From the NCBI GenBank assembly GCA_048262455.1, contig JBLXFD010000014.1:1-64000 (forward strand): DNA of 64,000 bases. Reading direction: 5' to 3'. This document shows positions 9,446 through 20,044 of this stretch, piece after piece. Under the pieces are notes generated by a model. That model did no database searches. It saw only the letters and a program-made list of their open reading frames with translations, and was not told where the DNA came from. The number at the start of each line of letters is the position of its first letter. Positions within the stretch are counted from its first letter, which is position 1. A program made the position numbers and the translations under genes. This DNA comes from Psychromarinibacter sp048262455 (lineage in GTDB: Bacteria > Pseudomonadota > Alphaproteobacteria > Rhodobacterales > Rhodobacteraceae).

Positions 9446-9988
9446 CTACTTCACCGGCCCGATCATCATCACCATCTGGCGGCCTTCCATCTTCGGCATG
9501 TTCTCGACCTTGCCGATCTCCTTGACGTCGTCCGCCACCCGCTCCAGCAGGTTGCGGCCGAGGTCCTGGTGGGCCATCTCGCGGCCGCGGAAGCGCAGGG
9601 TGACCTTTACCTTGTCCCCCGCCTCGAGGAACCGGAACACGTTGCGCATCTTGACGTCGTAGTCGTGCACGTCGGTGTTCGGCCGGAATTTCACTTCCTT
9701 GACCTCGATGGTCTTCTGCTTCTTGCGCGCCTCGGATTCCCGCTTCTGCTGTTCGTACTTGAACTTGCCGAAATCCATGATCTTGCACACCGGCGGCGAG
9801 GCGTTCGGGGAGATCTCGACCAGGTCCAGACCGGCCTGCTCGGCCATCGACATGGCCTTTTCCGGAGTCACGACGCCGACGTTCTCTCCCTCCGCCCCGA
9901 TGAGCCTGATCTCTGAGGCCCGGATCCGGTCGTTGACGCGCGGGCCGGTATCACGGGTGGGCGGTGCATTGTGTGGTCTGCGAGCGAT
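9446..9988 (-). CDS. infC: Translation initiation factor IF-3 (AUC start codon)
   Basis: 180 residues if translation starts at the ATC at 9988-9986, exactly the length of E. coli IF-3. The N-terminal domain (RVNDRIRASEIRLIGAEGE) and C-terminal domain (MARNVFRFLEAGDKVKV-type region, then RFRGREMAHQDLG) are complete. No ATG, GTG or TTG lies in frame upstream of the conserved N-domain; the next in-frame GTG (about 9871) would delete it. AAGGA lies nine bases before the ATC. Use of AUU/AUC-type starts in infC is the known basis of IF-3 autoregulation, since IF-3 rejects non-canonical starts. Confidence 0.93.
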   Translation of the reverse strand: MARRPHNAPPTRDTGPRVNDRIRASEIRLIGAEGENVGVVTPEKAMSMAEQAGLDLVEISPNASPPVCKIMDFGKFKYEQQKRESEARKKQKTIEVKEVKFRPNTDVHDYDVKMRNVFRFLEAGDKVKVTLRFRGREMAHQDLGRNLLERVADDVKEIGKVENMPKMEGRQMVMMIGPVK

Positions 9989-10186
9989 GGTCGTGCATCC
10001 TTCGATGGGGAACGGGAAAACTCAGGGCTGCAAGATACGGCCCGGCCCCGCCTGTTTCAATGGCGATTTCGCACGGCGGGTGTCGCTTTCCCGCTTAACC
10101 GGCCTTGAAAGCGCATCGAAGGCGGACATTTCGTCTGACGGCAGAGACCGTTTCTCGTCTCAGGCAACGTATAGGGGACCGACGTT

Positions 10187-12328
10187 ATGGAAAAGACCTT
10201 GATCATCGCAGCGCTCGTGGTGGCGGCCGGGGTGGGCGGTTACGCCTTCTGGGAAGCTCAGGAGATTCCTGAGCCGGAGGTCCAGTCGGACATTCCGGGC
10301 GCGGTCGTTACCGGCAGCGTCGGCAAGGGCGTGGACGGCGCCGCCGAGGTCGAGACGGACGAGGCCCCGGCGGAGGACACGGTCATTTCCGACGCGCCGG
10401 CGGATGCGCCTGCGGATGCCCCGGCCGGGGAGGCGGCGGAAGAGACCGCCGAGGCCACCGACGATGACGCGGCCCCTGCGGGCGAGACCGAGGTGACTGA
10501 CGAGCCCGCGATCCTCGCCGAGTCCCCGGTCGAGGCCGCCGGAACCGAAGTGGAGGAGACCGCCGAGGAACTGGCCGAATCCGTCTCCGACACCGTCGAG
10601 GAAGCGGGCGAGGAGGCCGTGGAACTGGCCGAGTCCGCCTCCGAGGCCACCGACACCCCCGCCGCCGAGGCCCTGGGAGAGACCGTCGCGAACGCCGTGG
10701 GCGCGGCCAACGAGCTGGCCGAACAGGCGGAGGCGGCCGTGGAAGAGGCCGGCGAACGCGTGGCGGAGGCCGCGGAGGCGCTGGCGGAGGCGACGGAAGC
10801 CGATGCGCCTGCTGCCGAGGAGATGGCGGAGGCCGAGGAGACCACCGACGCACCGGCAGGCGAAGCGCTCGCCGCCGATGAGCAGGACGTGCCGGCCGGG
10901 GAAGAGGCGGAAGCCGATGTCGCCGCGACCGAAGAGGCCGAGGCGCCAGCCGGCGAAGAGGCCGCCGACGCCGCGCCCGCCGCGGATGAGGCCGACGCGC
11001 CCGCAGGCACCGAGACCGCGCAGCTGACGCCGGAAGCGGAAGAAGCCGAAGCGCCCGCCGAGGACACCGCCACCGCCGAGGCTCCGGCGCAGGCGGATGC
11101 AGAGCAGGAAGCGCCCGAGGCTACGGCGATGTTCGAGGCTGATGCCCCGGAGGAGGAGGAGGAAGCTTCTGAGGCGACCGAGACTGCCGAGGCGGAGGGC
11201 GACACTCCGACCGCCACCGAGCCCGAGGAGGTCGCCGGCGCCCCCGAGACAGTCAACACCCCTGCCACCGACAATGCGGATGTCGTCGAACTCGCTCAGG
11301 CCGAGACCGAGGAAGAGTCCCGCGTGACCCGCGTTCCGGCGGAGGATGCGGCGGAGACGGCCGAAGCCGAAGAGACACCGATGGCGGAGGATACCGCTGA
11401 AGCCGAGGCAGAAGAGACGCCGATGGCCGAGGAGACTGCTGAAGCCGAGGGCGAAGCGACCCCGATGGCCGAAGAATCGGCCGAAGCCGAGGGTGAAGAA
11501 ACGCCGATGGCTGAAGTGACTGCCGAAGCGGAGGCTGACGAGACGCCGATGACGGAGGAGACCGCCGAAGCCGACGCGGAAGCGACGCCGATGGCGGAGA
11601 CGCCCGAGGGTGACGCCGAGACGGCTGAAGCCGAGGGTGCGGAAACCCCCGTGGCCGAGGAAACCGCCGAGGCCGAGGGCGACGAGACACCCATGGCAGA
11701 GGCGCCTGAAGGTGAGGCCGAGACGGCAGAAGCCGGAGAGGAGACGGCGGCAGAGGCCCCCGAGGGCGACGCCATGGCCGAGGCCGGCGCCGAGGCCGGC
11801 GCCGAGCGCCCGGAGGCGGCGGCCGCTGCGACGGGCGAGGCCACCGTGCGGGCCGAGCCGGAGCCGTCCGACGCCGCGCCGCAGGCCGATCCCATCGGCA
11901 CCGCCGCCGCCGAGGTGCTGCAGACCGAGGCGGAGACGCTGAAGGCCCGGGCCGAGGAGATGCGCGCCGAGGCGGAGTCCATGGCCGCGGATGCCGAGGC
12001 GATGGCGCGGGCGGCAGAGACCCTTGCCGATACCGCCGAGGAGATCGAGGCGACCGCGGCCGAGATGGGCGGCACCGGCTCTGACGCCCCGGAAGGCGCC
12101 AACGGCGATGCCCCGGCAACCGATGCCGAGCAGCCGGAGCGTGATCCGGCCGAGGTTCTCTCTGTCGAGGGGTTCGACCGGACCCAGGCGGTGCGGGTGA
12201 TCGCGGCGTCGGACCTTGAGGACGCCCGCAAGGAAGAGCTGACCAAGGCGATCACCGAGGCCGGCGAGGACGAGGCGGCGCTGGAAAAGGCGCTGGCGGA
12301 GGCCCGCGAGGCGCTGGGTCTGGAGTAA
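10187..12328 (+). CDS. Membrane-anchored acidic Ala/Glu-rich repeat protein with conserved-looking C-terminal helical domain
   Basis: 713 residues. One N-terminal membrane anchor (about residues 4-22), then some 550 residues dominated by Ala, Glu, Asp, Pro and Thr, including at least eight 14-residue repeats of the form ETPMAEETAEAEGE. A heptad-like coiled coil follows (about 585-635), then a compact C-terminal segment of about 60 residues (VEGFDRTQAVRVIAAS onwards) with normal composition. It lies divergent from infC and ends at a strong terminator shared with fpr. Not recognised as a known family. Extreme acidity suggests an extended, unstructured periplasmic or cytoplasmic tether. Confidence 0.75.
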   Translation: MEKTLIIAALVVAAGVGGYAFWEAQEIPEPEVQSDIPGAVVTGSVGKGVDGAAEVETDEAPAEDTVISDAPADAPADAPAGEAAEETAEATDDDAAPAGETEVTDEPAILAESPVEAAGTEVEETAEELAESVSDTVEEAGEEAVELAESASEATDTPAAEALGETVANAVGAANELAEQAEAAVEEAGERVAEAAEALAEATEADAPAAEEMAEAEETTDAPAGEALAADEQDVPAGEEAEADVAATEEAEAPAGEEAADAAPAADEADAPAGTETAQLTPEAEEAEAPAEDTATAEAPAQADAEQEAPEATAMFEADAPEEEEEASEATETAEAEGDTPTATEPEEVAGAPETVNTPATDNADVVELAQAETEEESRVTRVPAEDAAETAEAEETPMAEDTAEAEAEETPMAEETAEAEGEATPMAEESAEAEGEETPMAEVTAEAEADETPMTEETAEADAEATPMAETPEGDAETAEAEGAETPVAEETAEAEGDETPMAEAPEGEAETAEAGEETAAEAPEGDAMAEAGAEAGAERPEAAAAATGEATVRAEPEPSDAAPQADPIGTAAAEVLQTEAETLKARAEEMRAEAESMAADAEAMARAAETLADTAEEIEATAAEMGGTGSDAPEGANGDAPATDAEQPERDPAEVLSVEGFDRTQAVRVIAASDLEDARKEELTKAITEAGEDEAALEKALAEAREALGLE
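11372..11740 (+). repeat. Tandem 14-codon coding repeat
   Basis: At least eight degenerate 42-bp units encode variants of ETPMAEETAEAEGE (ATPMAEESAEAEGE, ETPMAEVTAEAEAD, ETPMTEETAEADAE and others). Two of the units carry an extra EGDAETAE or EGEAETAE insert. The repeats sit inside the acidic protein and are likely to vary in number between strains by slippage. Confidence 0.8.
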
Positions 12329-12336
12329 GCGAAGTA

Positions 12337-12371
12337 GGGGCGGGACGGGCTGTCATGGCCGGTCCCGCCCC
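12337..12371. terminator. Bidirectional hairpin between convergent genes
   Basis: A perfect 10-bp stem (GGGGCGGGAC / GTCCCGCCCC) with a 15-base loop lies between the stop of the acidic protein and the stop of fpr. There is no T-run on either side, so it may act as a transcript-end stabiliser or with Rho. Confidence 0.6.
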
Positions 12372-12387
12372 GGCCTGATGGCGGGAT

Positions 12388-13236
12388 CTACCCGACGAAG
12401 GCCTTCTCGACCACGTATTCCTTCGGCTCTGAATTCGCGCCCTCGCGCAGGCCGAAGCCTTCCAGAAGCTCCTTGATCTCGAGGTTCAGGCCCATGGACC
12501 CGCAGACCATCGCGCGGTCCTCCTCGGGGGTCAGGCGCTCGATCCCCAGATCCTTCAGCAGCGAGCCGTCCCGCAGCAGGTCCGTGACCCGGCCCATCCG
12601 CGCGCTCGGCTCGCGGGTGGTGGTGGGGTAGTAGACCAGTTTGTCGGCGAAACCCTCGCCGATCACCTCGGCCAGCATCTCGTCCGCGCGTACTGCTTCC
12701 ACGAGGTCGCTTCCGTAGGTCAGCTCTGCCACCTCGCGGCAGGTGTGGGTCAGGATGATCTGCTCGAAGTTCTCGTAGGTTTCCGGCTCGCGGATCAGGC
12801 TGGCGAAGGGGGCGATGCCGGTGCCGGTGGCGAACAGCCACAGCCGCTTGCCCGGCAGCAGCGCATCGTGCACCAGCGTGCCCACGGGCTTGGGCCGCAG
12901 GATCACCTCGTCGCCCACCTTGATGTTCTGCAGCCGCGAGGTCAGCGGGCCGTCGGGCACCTTGATGGAATAGAACTCCAGCTCGTCGTCCCAGGCGGGC
13001 GAGGCGATGGAATAGGCGCGCAGCAGGGGTTTCTGGCGGCCCGTCTTGGGGTCGGGATCCCCCATAAGGCCGATCATAACGAACTCGCCCGAGCGGAAGC
13101 GCAGGCTGGCGGGACGGGTGCAGCGGAAGCGGAACAGCCGGTCGGTGTAGTGCTGCACCTCGGTCACCACCTGCGCGTCGGGCAGGGTGGGGACGGCCTT
13201 GGTCCGGGTGTCGTCGATCTTCATCTGGGCGGTCAT
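12388..13236 (-). CDS. fpr: Ferredoxin--NADP+ reductase
   Basis: 282 residues, ATG with AGGAGA upstream. FAD is bound through the RAYS motif at 73-76; NADP(H) through GTGIAPF at 138-144; the C-terminus contains the usual MVCGSMGLN segment. It transfers electrons between NADPH and ferredoxin or flavodoxin. It lies 75 bases downstream of the DUF934 gene on the same strand, so it may be the last gene of the sulfate-assimilation operon and could supply reduced ferredoxin to CysI. That link is inference from position; Fpr also serves general oxidative-stress roles. Confidence 0.93.
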   Translation of the reverse strand: MTAQMKIDDTRTKAVPTLPDAQVVTEVQHYTDRLFRFRCTRPASLRFRSGEFVMIGLMGDPDPKTGRQKPLLRAYSIASPAWDDELEFYSIKVPDGPLTSRLQNIKVGDEVILRPKPVGTLVHDALLPGKRLWLFATGTGIAPFASLIREPETYENFEQIILTHTCREVAELTYGSDLVEAVRADEMLAEVIGEGFADKLVYYPTTTREPSARMGRVTDLLRDGSLLKDLGIERLTPEEDRAMVCGSMGLNLEIKELLEGFGLREGANSEPKEYVVEKAFVG

Positions 13237-13311
13237 CTCGTCTCCTGCGGGCCCGGGGCCCGTCGTGCAAGGTCTTCTAGCCTCTCGGCGGCAAAAGCGA
13301 AAGCGGAGGGC

Positions 13312-13704
13312 TCAGGCCCCGGCGGCGACGGATGCGCGCAGCCGGCCCTGGTAGTCGTGCGCGCTCCACCGGGCGCGGGCCAGCCATTGCGGCTCCGGCT
13401 GGCGGGCGGCCAGCTCGTCGGAGATCTCCACCTCGTCGAAGCCGGAGCGGCGCGCCATGGCGTACTGGTCCGCGATCACGTGGCCCCGGGCGCGCAGTCG
13501 GCCCCGGTAGCCCGCCAGCCGCAGCTGCCGCGCGATGGTGAAGCCGCGCCCATCGGCGAAGCTGGGAAAGTCCACCACCACCAGCCCGGCCGCGACCGGG
13601 CCCAGCGTTCCGGGGTCGGTGTCAGAGGCCAGCACCAGCGTCTCCGCCGCGCCGCCGGTCCAGTCGTCCGCGGCAAAGCCGCTGTCGGTCACGATCACGC
13701 TCAT
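13312..13704 (-). CDS. DUF934 protein of the sulfate-assimilation operon
   Basis: 130 residues. The DUF934 signature is visible as VDFPSFADGRGFTIARQLR followed by GHVIADQYAMARRSGFDEVEI. The family is almost always encoded next to cysI/cysH in proteobacteria, and its exact role in sulfite reduction is unresolved. The ATG at 13704 was preferred to the one at 13716 because GGAG lies six bases before it. It starts 27 bases after the cysH stop. Confidence 0.88.
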   Translation of the reverse strand: MSVIVTDSGFAADDWTGGAAETLVLASDTDPGTLGPVAAGLVVVDFPSFADGRGFTIARQLRLAGYRGRLRARGHVIADQYAMARRSGFDEVEISDELAARQPEPQWLARARWSAHDYQGRLRASVAAGA

Positions 13705-13730
13705 CGTCTTCTCCATTCCTGTTGGCGCGC

Positions 13731-14457
13731 TCAGGCGCTCTTGCGCAGCGGGCGGCCACCCTCGATGTGAATGCCGCACTCGGCCTTGCCGGTGCCGCGC
13801 CAGCGGCCCGCGCGCTCGTCCTCGCCCTCGGCGACGCGGCTGGTGCAGGGCTTGCAGCCGATCGAGGGATAGCCCTGCGCCACCAGCGGATGCCGGGGCA
13901 GGCGGTTGTTCACCATGTACTCCTGCAGGTCGGCGCGGGCCCAGTGGGCCAGCGGGTTGACCTTGATGCGGATGTCGTCCTCCGGCTCGAAGAACTGCAG
14001 CGCCGCGCGCTGGCCGCCCTGGAACCGCTTGCGCCCGGTGATCCATGCGTCGAAGCCGGACAGCGCGCGCTGCAGCGGCTCGGTCTTGCGGAAGGCGCAG
14101 CAGGCGTCGGGGTCGCGCAGGTGCAGCGCGCCGTAGGGGTCCAGCCGCTTCCGGTCCGCCGCCGCCGGCGTCAGCCGCCGCACGTCGGTCAGCCCGTAGC
14201 GGTCGGCGAGCTGGGCCTGGTAGGCCAGCGTCTCGGGGAACAGCATCTCGGTGTCGATGAACAGCACCGGGGTGGAGCGGTCCATCACCGAGATCATGTG
14301 CAGCAGCACCACCGATTCCGCCCCGAAGGAGGACACCAGCGCAACGCGCCCCACCTGCGGGTCGGCCAGCGCCCGTTCCAGCACCGCGGTGGCGCCATGG
14401 TGCCGGTAGCGCGCGTTCAGCTGCGCCGCGCGCTCCGCCACCGGGGCGAGGGGTGCC

Positions 14458-14468
<11 letters not shown>
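13731..14468 (-). CDS. cysH: Assimilatory adenylylsulfate (APS/PAPS) reductase
   Basis: 245 residues. It reduces activated sulfate to sulfite with thioredoxin. The PP-loop-like SSFGAESVVLLHM near residue 45 binds the nucleotide. A Cys-Cys pair at about 122/123 (DPDACCAFRK) and a CxxC at about 204/207 (GCKPC) are the ligands of a [4Fe-4S] cluster, which marks the APS-reducing type; the catalytic cysteine is in the C-terminal ECGIH. The start overlaps the end of cysI by 11 bases. Sulfate adenylyltransferase genes are not in the window. Confidence 0.93.
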
Positions 14469-16128
<1,660 letters not shown>

Positions 16129-16130
16129 GG

Positions 16131-16430
16131 TTACTGCTCCGCCTGCTTGCCGTGGTTGTGGTTGGACGGGCCGCGGGTGCGGAACACCTCGCGGAAGTGC
16201 ACCGGCTCGGGCCCGCGGGCGCCGGGGCGGACGTCGGCGAGGTAGGGGCCGACCACCTCGGAGGCGCGGCCGCTGGCGTCCACCAGCCGCAGCTGCGCGT
16301 GGGCCTCGTCGTCGATCAGCTCGGCCTCTTCCAGCCGGCGCGACCAGCGGTCGTCGGCGGTCAGGTAGACGACGTCGCCCTCCAGCAGGGCGTTGGCGGT
16401 GACCACCTTGGGGGTGAACTGACGGCTCAT
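16131..16430 (-). CDS. DUF2849 protein
   Basis: 99 residues (starts MSRQFTPKVVTANALLEGDVVYL). The family is small, alphaproteobacterial, and almost always sits between cysG and cysI, as here; its function is not established. The start codon overlaps the cysG stop by four bases (ATGA) and the stop lies two bases before cysI, so all three are tightly coupled. The C-terminus is basic/His-containing (SNHNHGKQAEQ). Confidence 0.87.
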   Translation of the reverse strand: MSRQFTPKVVTANALLEGDVVYLTADDRWSRRLEEAELIDDEAHAQLRLVDASGRASEVVGPYLADVRPGARGPEPVHFREVFRTRGPSNHNHGKQAEQ

Positions 16431-17827
16431 AGTGCAATCTCCTGTGCGTGGTCGCGGACCATCGCCGCCGCCGCGGTGCGGGGGGCGAGGCCGAGGAAGG
16501 TCAGGACCGGGCCCGAGGGCGCGGCATCCGCCAGCACCTCGGCCATGTCCGAGAGGGTGGCGGCGAATATGCGCTGGTCGGGGCGCGAGGCGTTCTCGAC
16601 GAAGCTGACCGGCATCGCCGGATCGGCGCCGTGCATCATCATCCGGCCCTGCACGAAGCGCGCGGCGCGCTTGCCCATGTAGACCGCCGCCACCTCGCCG
16701 CGCCGCGCCAGCGCGCGCCAGTCGTGGTCGGCGAAGCCCTGCATGTCGTGGCCGGTGAGAAACCGCACGCTGGCGTTGCGGCCGCGGCGGGTCAGGCTTT
16801 GTCCCAGCCCCGCCACGGCGGCGGAGGCGGCGGTGATGCCGGGCACGATGCGCCAGGACAGGCCCGCTTCCTCGACCGCCTCGATCTCCTCGTCCAGCCG
16901 GCCAAAGACGGTGGGGTCGCCCCCCTTCAGCCGCACCACGTGCGCGCCCTCGGCGGCATAGGCGACGATCAGCGCGTTGATGTCCGCCTGCGCGGCGGAG
17001 GGGCCGAAGCCCTCCTTGCCCACCTCGACCAGCACCGCCTCGCGCCGGGCCAGTTCCAGCACGCCGGGGCCGATCAGCCGGTCGTGGATCACCACGTCGG
17101 CCCGGTCCAGCGCCGCGCGGGCCTTGAGGGTCAGCAGTTCCGGATCGCCCGGGCCGCCGCCGACGAAGTCGACGTGGCCTGCGGCGCGGGTGCGGGCGAG
17201 GTGGCTGTCCAGCAGGTCCCGCAGCGCCGCGTCCGCGCCCTCCGCGCCCGCCGCCTCGGCCGCGCGGGGCCCGGCACCGAAGTAATAGTCGGCCCAGAAG
17301 TCGCGCCGCGCGCGGCCGAAGGGCAGCTTTTCCGCCATGGGCCGGAACGCCTTGCCCACCCTGGCCAGCAGGCCCAGCACCGGCGGCAGCCGTTCCTCGA
17401 GGTCGCGCTTGATGGCGCGGGCCAGCACCGGGGCCGCGCCCTCGGTGCCGATCGCCACGGTCACCGGGTCGCGGTCGACGATGGCGGGGGTGATGAAGGC
17501 GCTGTCCTCGAGGTTGTCGACGATGTTCACCAGCACACCCTCGGCGCGGGCGATGGCGGCGGTGCGCGCGTCCTCGGCGGCATCCTCGTCGGCGGCGTAG
17601 AACAGCGCGGCGCCCTGTGCGTCGCCGGTTGCCAGCGGGCGGGCGTGCAGCGTCAGCCGCCCCTCGGCCGCCAGCCGGGTCAGGTCGGGGCAGGGGGCGG
17701 GGGCGTAGACCTCCAGCGCCGCCTCGGTCTTCATCAGCAGGCGCAGCTTGGCCAAGGCCGCCTCGCCGCCGCCGGACAGGACCACGCGGGCGCCCCTGAG
17801 GTCGAGGAAGATGGGAAAGTGCTGCAT
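16427..17827 (-). CDS. cysG: Siroheme synthase (uroporphyrinogen methyltransferase/precorrin-2 dehydrogenase/ferrochelatase)
   Basis: 466 residues. The N-terminal precorrin-2 dehydrogenase/ferrochelatase half has the nucleotide-binding VVLSGGGEAALAK near residues 15-27; the C-terminal methyltransferase half begins at about 219 with VGGGPGDPELLT and contains RLKGGDPTVFGR. It converts uroporphyrinogen III to siroheme for CysI. The ATG at 17827 has GGAG eight bases upstream; an in-frame ATG at 17851 lacks a ribosome site. First gene of the sulfate-assimilation operon, transcribed away from the Lrp-type regulator. Confidence 0.94.
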   Translation of the reverse strand: MQHFPIFLDLRGARVVLSGGGEAALAKLRLLMKTEAALEVYAPAPCPDLTRLAAEGRLTLHARPLATGDAQGAALFYAADEDAAEDARTAAIARAEGVLVNIVDNLEDSAFITPAIVDRDPVTVAIGTEGAAPVLARAIKRDLEERLPPVLGLLARVGKAFRPMAEKLPFGRARRDFWADYYFGAGPRAAEAAGAEGADAALRDLLDSHLARTRAAGHVDFVGGGPGDPELLTLKARAALDRADVVIHDRLIGPGVLELARREAVLVEVGKEGFGPSAAQADINALIVAYAAEGAHVVRLKGGDPTVFGRLDEEIEAVEEAGLSWRIVPGITAASAAVAGLGQSLTRRGRNASVRFLTGHDMQGFADHDWRALARRGEVAAVYMGKRAARFVQGRMMMHGADPAMPVSFVENASRPDQRIFAATLSDMAEVLADAAPSGPVLTFLGLAPRTAAAAMVRDHAQEIAL

Positions 17828-17859
17828 GTGCTGCGCTCCGTTGCTTGCCATGAGATATA

Positions 17860-17870
17860 GGAAATTTTCC
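17860..17870. promoter_or_regulatory. Palindrome between cysG and its divergent regulator
   Basis: GGAAA-T-TTTCC is a perfect odd palindrome flanked by ATATA, an AT-rich island in very GC-rich DNA, in the 136 bases between the divergent cysG and Lrp-type genes. The size and composition suit an Lrp/AsnC-type operator. Assignment is inference. Confidence 0.4.
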
Positions 17871-17963
17871 CTTGAGGGCGCCAGCCCGCCATGAGAATAA
17901 GGACATACGTTCCATGGCGCAGCCAACGAGGAACGGCTGTCGGTCTGTATGGGGGAAACTGAA

Positions 17964-18425
17964 ATGGCTGTCCGTCTTGACGCGCTGGACCGGAAAATCC
18001 TTGCCGAACTGCAACGCGACGCGGGCCAGTCGCTGGACGAGATCGCCCGCGCGGTGGGGTCCTCGAAGACCCCGGTCTGGAACCGGATCCGCAAGATGCG
18101 CGAGGCCGGGGTGATCGGCCAGCAGACGGTTTTGCTGGACCCCGAGAAACTGGGGTTCGAGGCCTGTTTCTTCGTGCTGATCCGCACGTCCGAGCACGAG
18201 GCGGGCTGGCAGGACAAGTTCCTCGAGGTGCTGCGCGCCCGGCCCGAGGTGATGGAGGCGCACCGGCTGGCGGGGGAGATCGACTATATCCTGAAGGTCC
18301 GGGTGGCGAACGCGCGGGCCTACGACGTGTTCTACCAGGCGCTGATCTCGGAGGTGCGGATCTACAACGTGACCGCGCTGCTTTCGATGGAAGAGATCAA
18401 GTCGACGACGATGCTGCCGTTGTAG
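17964..18425 (+). CDS. Lrp/AsnC-family transcriptional regulator
   Basis: 153 residues from the ATG at 17964, which has GGGGGAAA upstream; an ATG at 17949 would add five residues. N-terminal helix-turn-helix (LDALDRKILAELQRDAGQSLDEIARAVGSSKTPVWNRIRKM-type region, residues 4-45) and a C-terminal RAM ligand-binding domain. It is divergent from cysG, so it probably controls the sulfate-assimilation operon in response to an amino acid, cysteine being the natural guess. The ligand cannot be read from the sequence. Confidence 0.9.
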   Translation: MAVRLDALDRKILAELQRDAGQSLDEIARAVGSSKTPVWNRIRKMREAGVIGQQTVLLDPEKLGFEACFFVLIRTSEHEAGWQDKFLEVLRARPEVMEAHRLAGEIDYILKVRVANARAYDVFYQALISEVRIYNVTALLSMEEIKSTTMLPL

Positions 18426-18641
18426 GGCGGGGCAGAAGCGCGAGCCGGGCCGGCGGCGGGCCGAACCCGCGCCCGGGCCCGAACAGCGGCGAAGCCGCCG
18501 GGCCAGCGGCGGCCCGTCCCGCGGGCTGCCGCTTCGTCACCGCCAGCGCGGGGCCGGGGGTCACGGCGAAACGATTGGATTAACGGGCGACCCCGGACGT
18601 TGCAGCGGCATCCCCCGGGCCGCCGCCGGCCCGGCTCGTGC

Positions 18642-19826
18642 TTAATCCACCCGCACCATCAACCGCTCCAGCCCATGGAAATGGTACACATCCCCAAACC
18701 GCGGCGCCTCCGCCAGCGCCAGCCGGGGGCAGCGGGCGAACAGCCGCTGCAGCGCGATCTGCATCTCCAGCCGGGCCAGCGGGGCGCCGACGCAGAAGTG
18801 GATGCCGGCCCCGAAGGCCGCGTGGGCCCGCGCCTCGCGCCCCGGATCGAAGCGGTGCGGGTCCGGATAGACCGCCGGTTCCCGATTGGCCCCCCCGATC
18901 AGGCAAAGCACCCGGTCGCCCCGCGCCAGAAGGTGGCCGCCGATCTCCAGCGGCTCGTAGACATGCCGGGTGAAGATGTGCAGCGGCGGGTCGTGGCGCA
19001 GGATCTCCTCGACCAAGGCGGGGGCGGCGGCGTCGGTCAGCCAGCCCGGCTCGACGCCCCGCTCCAGCATCGCCTTCACCCCGTTGCCCAGCGAATGCAC
19101 CGTCGCCTCGTGCCCGGCGTTCAGCAGCAGGATGCAGGTGGAAACCAGCTCGTCCACCGACAGGGTCTCGCCCTCCGCCTCGGCCGCGATCAGGCGGGTG
19201 ATCAGGTCCCCGGCCGGGCGCGCGCGCCGCTCGCGGACGTAGCCGCGCAGGAATTCCGAGAACTCCGCCGCCGCCCGCGCCGCGGCGTCCTCCGCGGGGC
19301 GGGCGCGGCCGGCCTGGTACATGCGGACCATGGCGTTCGACCAGTCCAGCAGCTGCGGCGCCATGTCCTCCGGCACCCCCAGCAGCCGGGCGATCACCCG
19401 CACGGGCAGAGGGGCGCAATAGGCGCGCAACAGGTCGAAATCGCCCGCGGGGAAGGCGTCGATCAGGCTGTCGCACAGCGCCGCGATCTCGCCCGCCATG
19501 CCGTTGATGCGGCGCGAGGTGAAGGCCCGCAGCACCAGCGCGCGCAGGCGGGTGTGGCGCGGCGGCTCTGCCTCCAGCATCGAGTGGTTCTCGACCGCGT
19601 AGAAGGGCGCGAGGTGCGGCGGCACCGGGTCCGGGTCCACCGGCTCGCGCCCCAGCCGGCGGTCGCGCATCAGCAGGTTGACCTCGGCGAAACCGGCGGC
19701 GGCGGGCAGGCCGTAGTCCTCCCACAGCACCAGCGGGCCGGCGGCGCGCATCCGGTCGTAGAAGGGGTAGGGGTCCTGCACGAAGGCGGGCTCGGTAGGC
19801 GGCTGGGACAGGCGGGGCAGGGTCAT
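18642..19826 (-). CDS. Cytochrome P450
   Basis: 394 residues, a bacterial class I P450. The I-helix oxygen-activation motif is AGHEAT, the ExxR is EEILR, and the heme loop is FGAGIHFCVGAPLARLE with the axial Cys at residue 345. It is soluble, with no membrane anchor. No ferredoxin or ferredoxin reductase is adjacent, so it must borrow electron carriers. Start chosen at ATG 19826; a longer reading would add a basic N-terminus with no ribosome site. Substrate unknown. It is monocistronic, divergent from the TRAP operon and convergent with the Lrp-type gene. Confidence 0.92.
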   Translation of the reverse strand: MTLPRLSQPPTEPAFVQDPYPFYDRMRAAGPLVLWEDYGLPAAAGFAEVNLLMRDRRLGREPVDPDPVPPHLAPFYAVENHSMLEAEPPRHTRLRALVLRAFTSRRINGMAGEIAALCDSLIDAFPAGDFDLLRAYCAPLPVRVIARLLGVPEDMAPQLLDWSNAMVRMYQAGRARPAEDAAARAAAEFSEFLRGYVRERRARPAGDLITRLIAAEAEGETLSVDELVSTCILLLNAGHEATVHSLGNGVKAMLERGVEPGWLTDAAAPALVEEILRHDPPLHIFTRHVYEPLEIGGHLLARGDRVLCLIGGANREPAVYPDPHRFDPGREARAHAAFGAGIHFCVGAPLARLEMQIALQRLFARCPRLALAEAPRFGDVYHFHGLERLMVRVD

Positions 19827-20044
19827 GGCGCGACTGTCGCCGCGGCCCGGCGGCTTGGCAAGACCCGCCCGCGACGGGCAGATCGTGAACGTCGCAACTA
19901 ACTCTACGGTAAGAATAATCCGCCCGCCAAGATGCGGAAACCCGGCAAGTTTGTGCTTGCCGTGGCGCATCCCGCACTGTCTAATTCCGGCCGAGGCCCG
20001 TGCAACGGGTCCGGATATAAAAGATCTATGGGAGGATCGATCTG

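Noticed and set aside
18426..18641. Small RNA or gene in the GC-rich gap between the Lrp-type gene and the P450 gene
   Set aside because: Hairpins such as GCGGCGAAGCCGC can be drawn but there is no T-run or promoter, and no frame is convincing.
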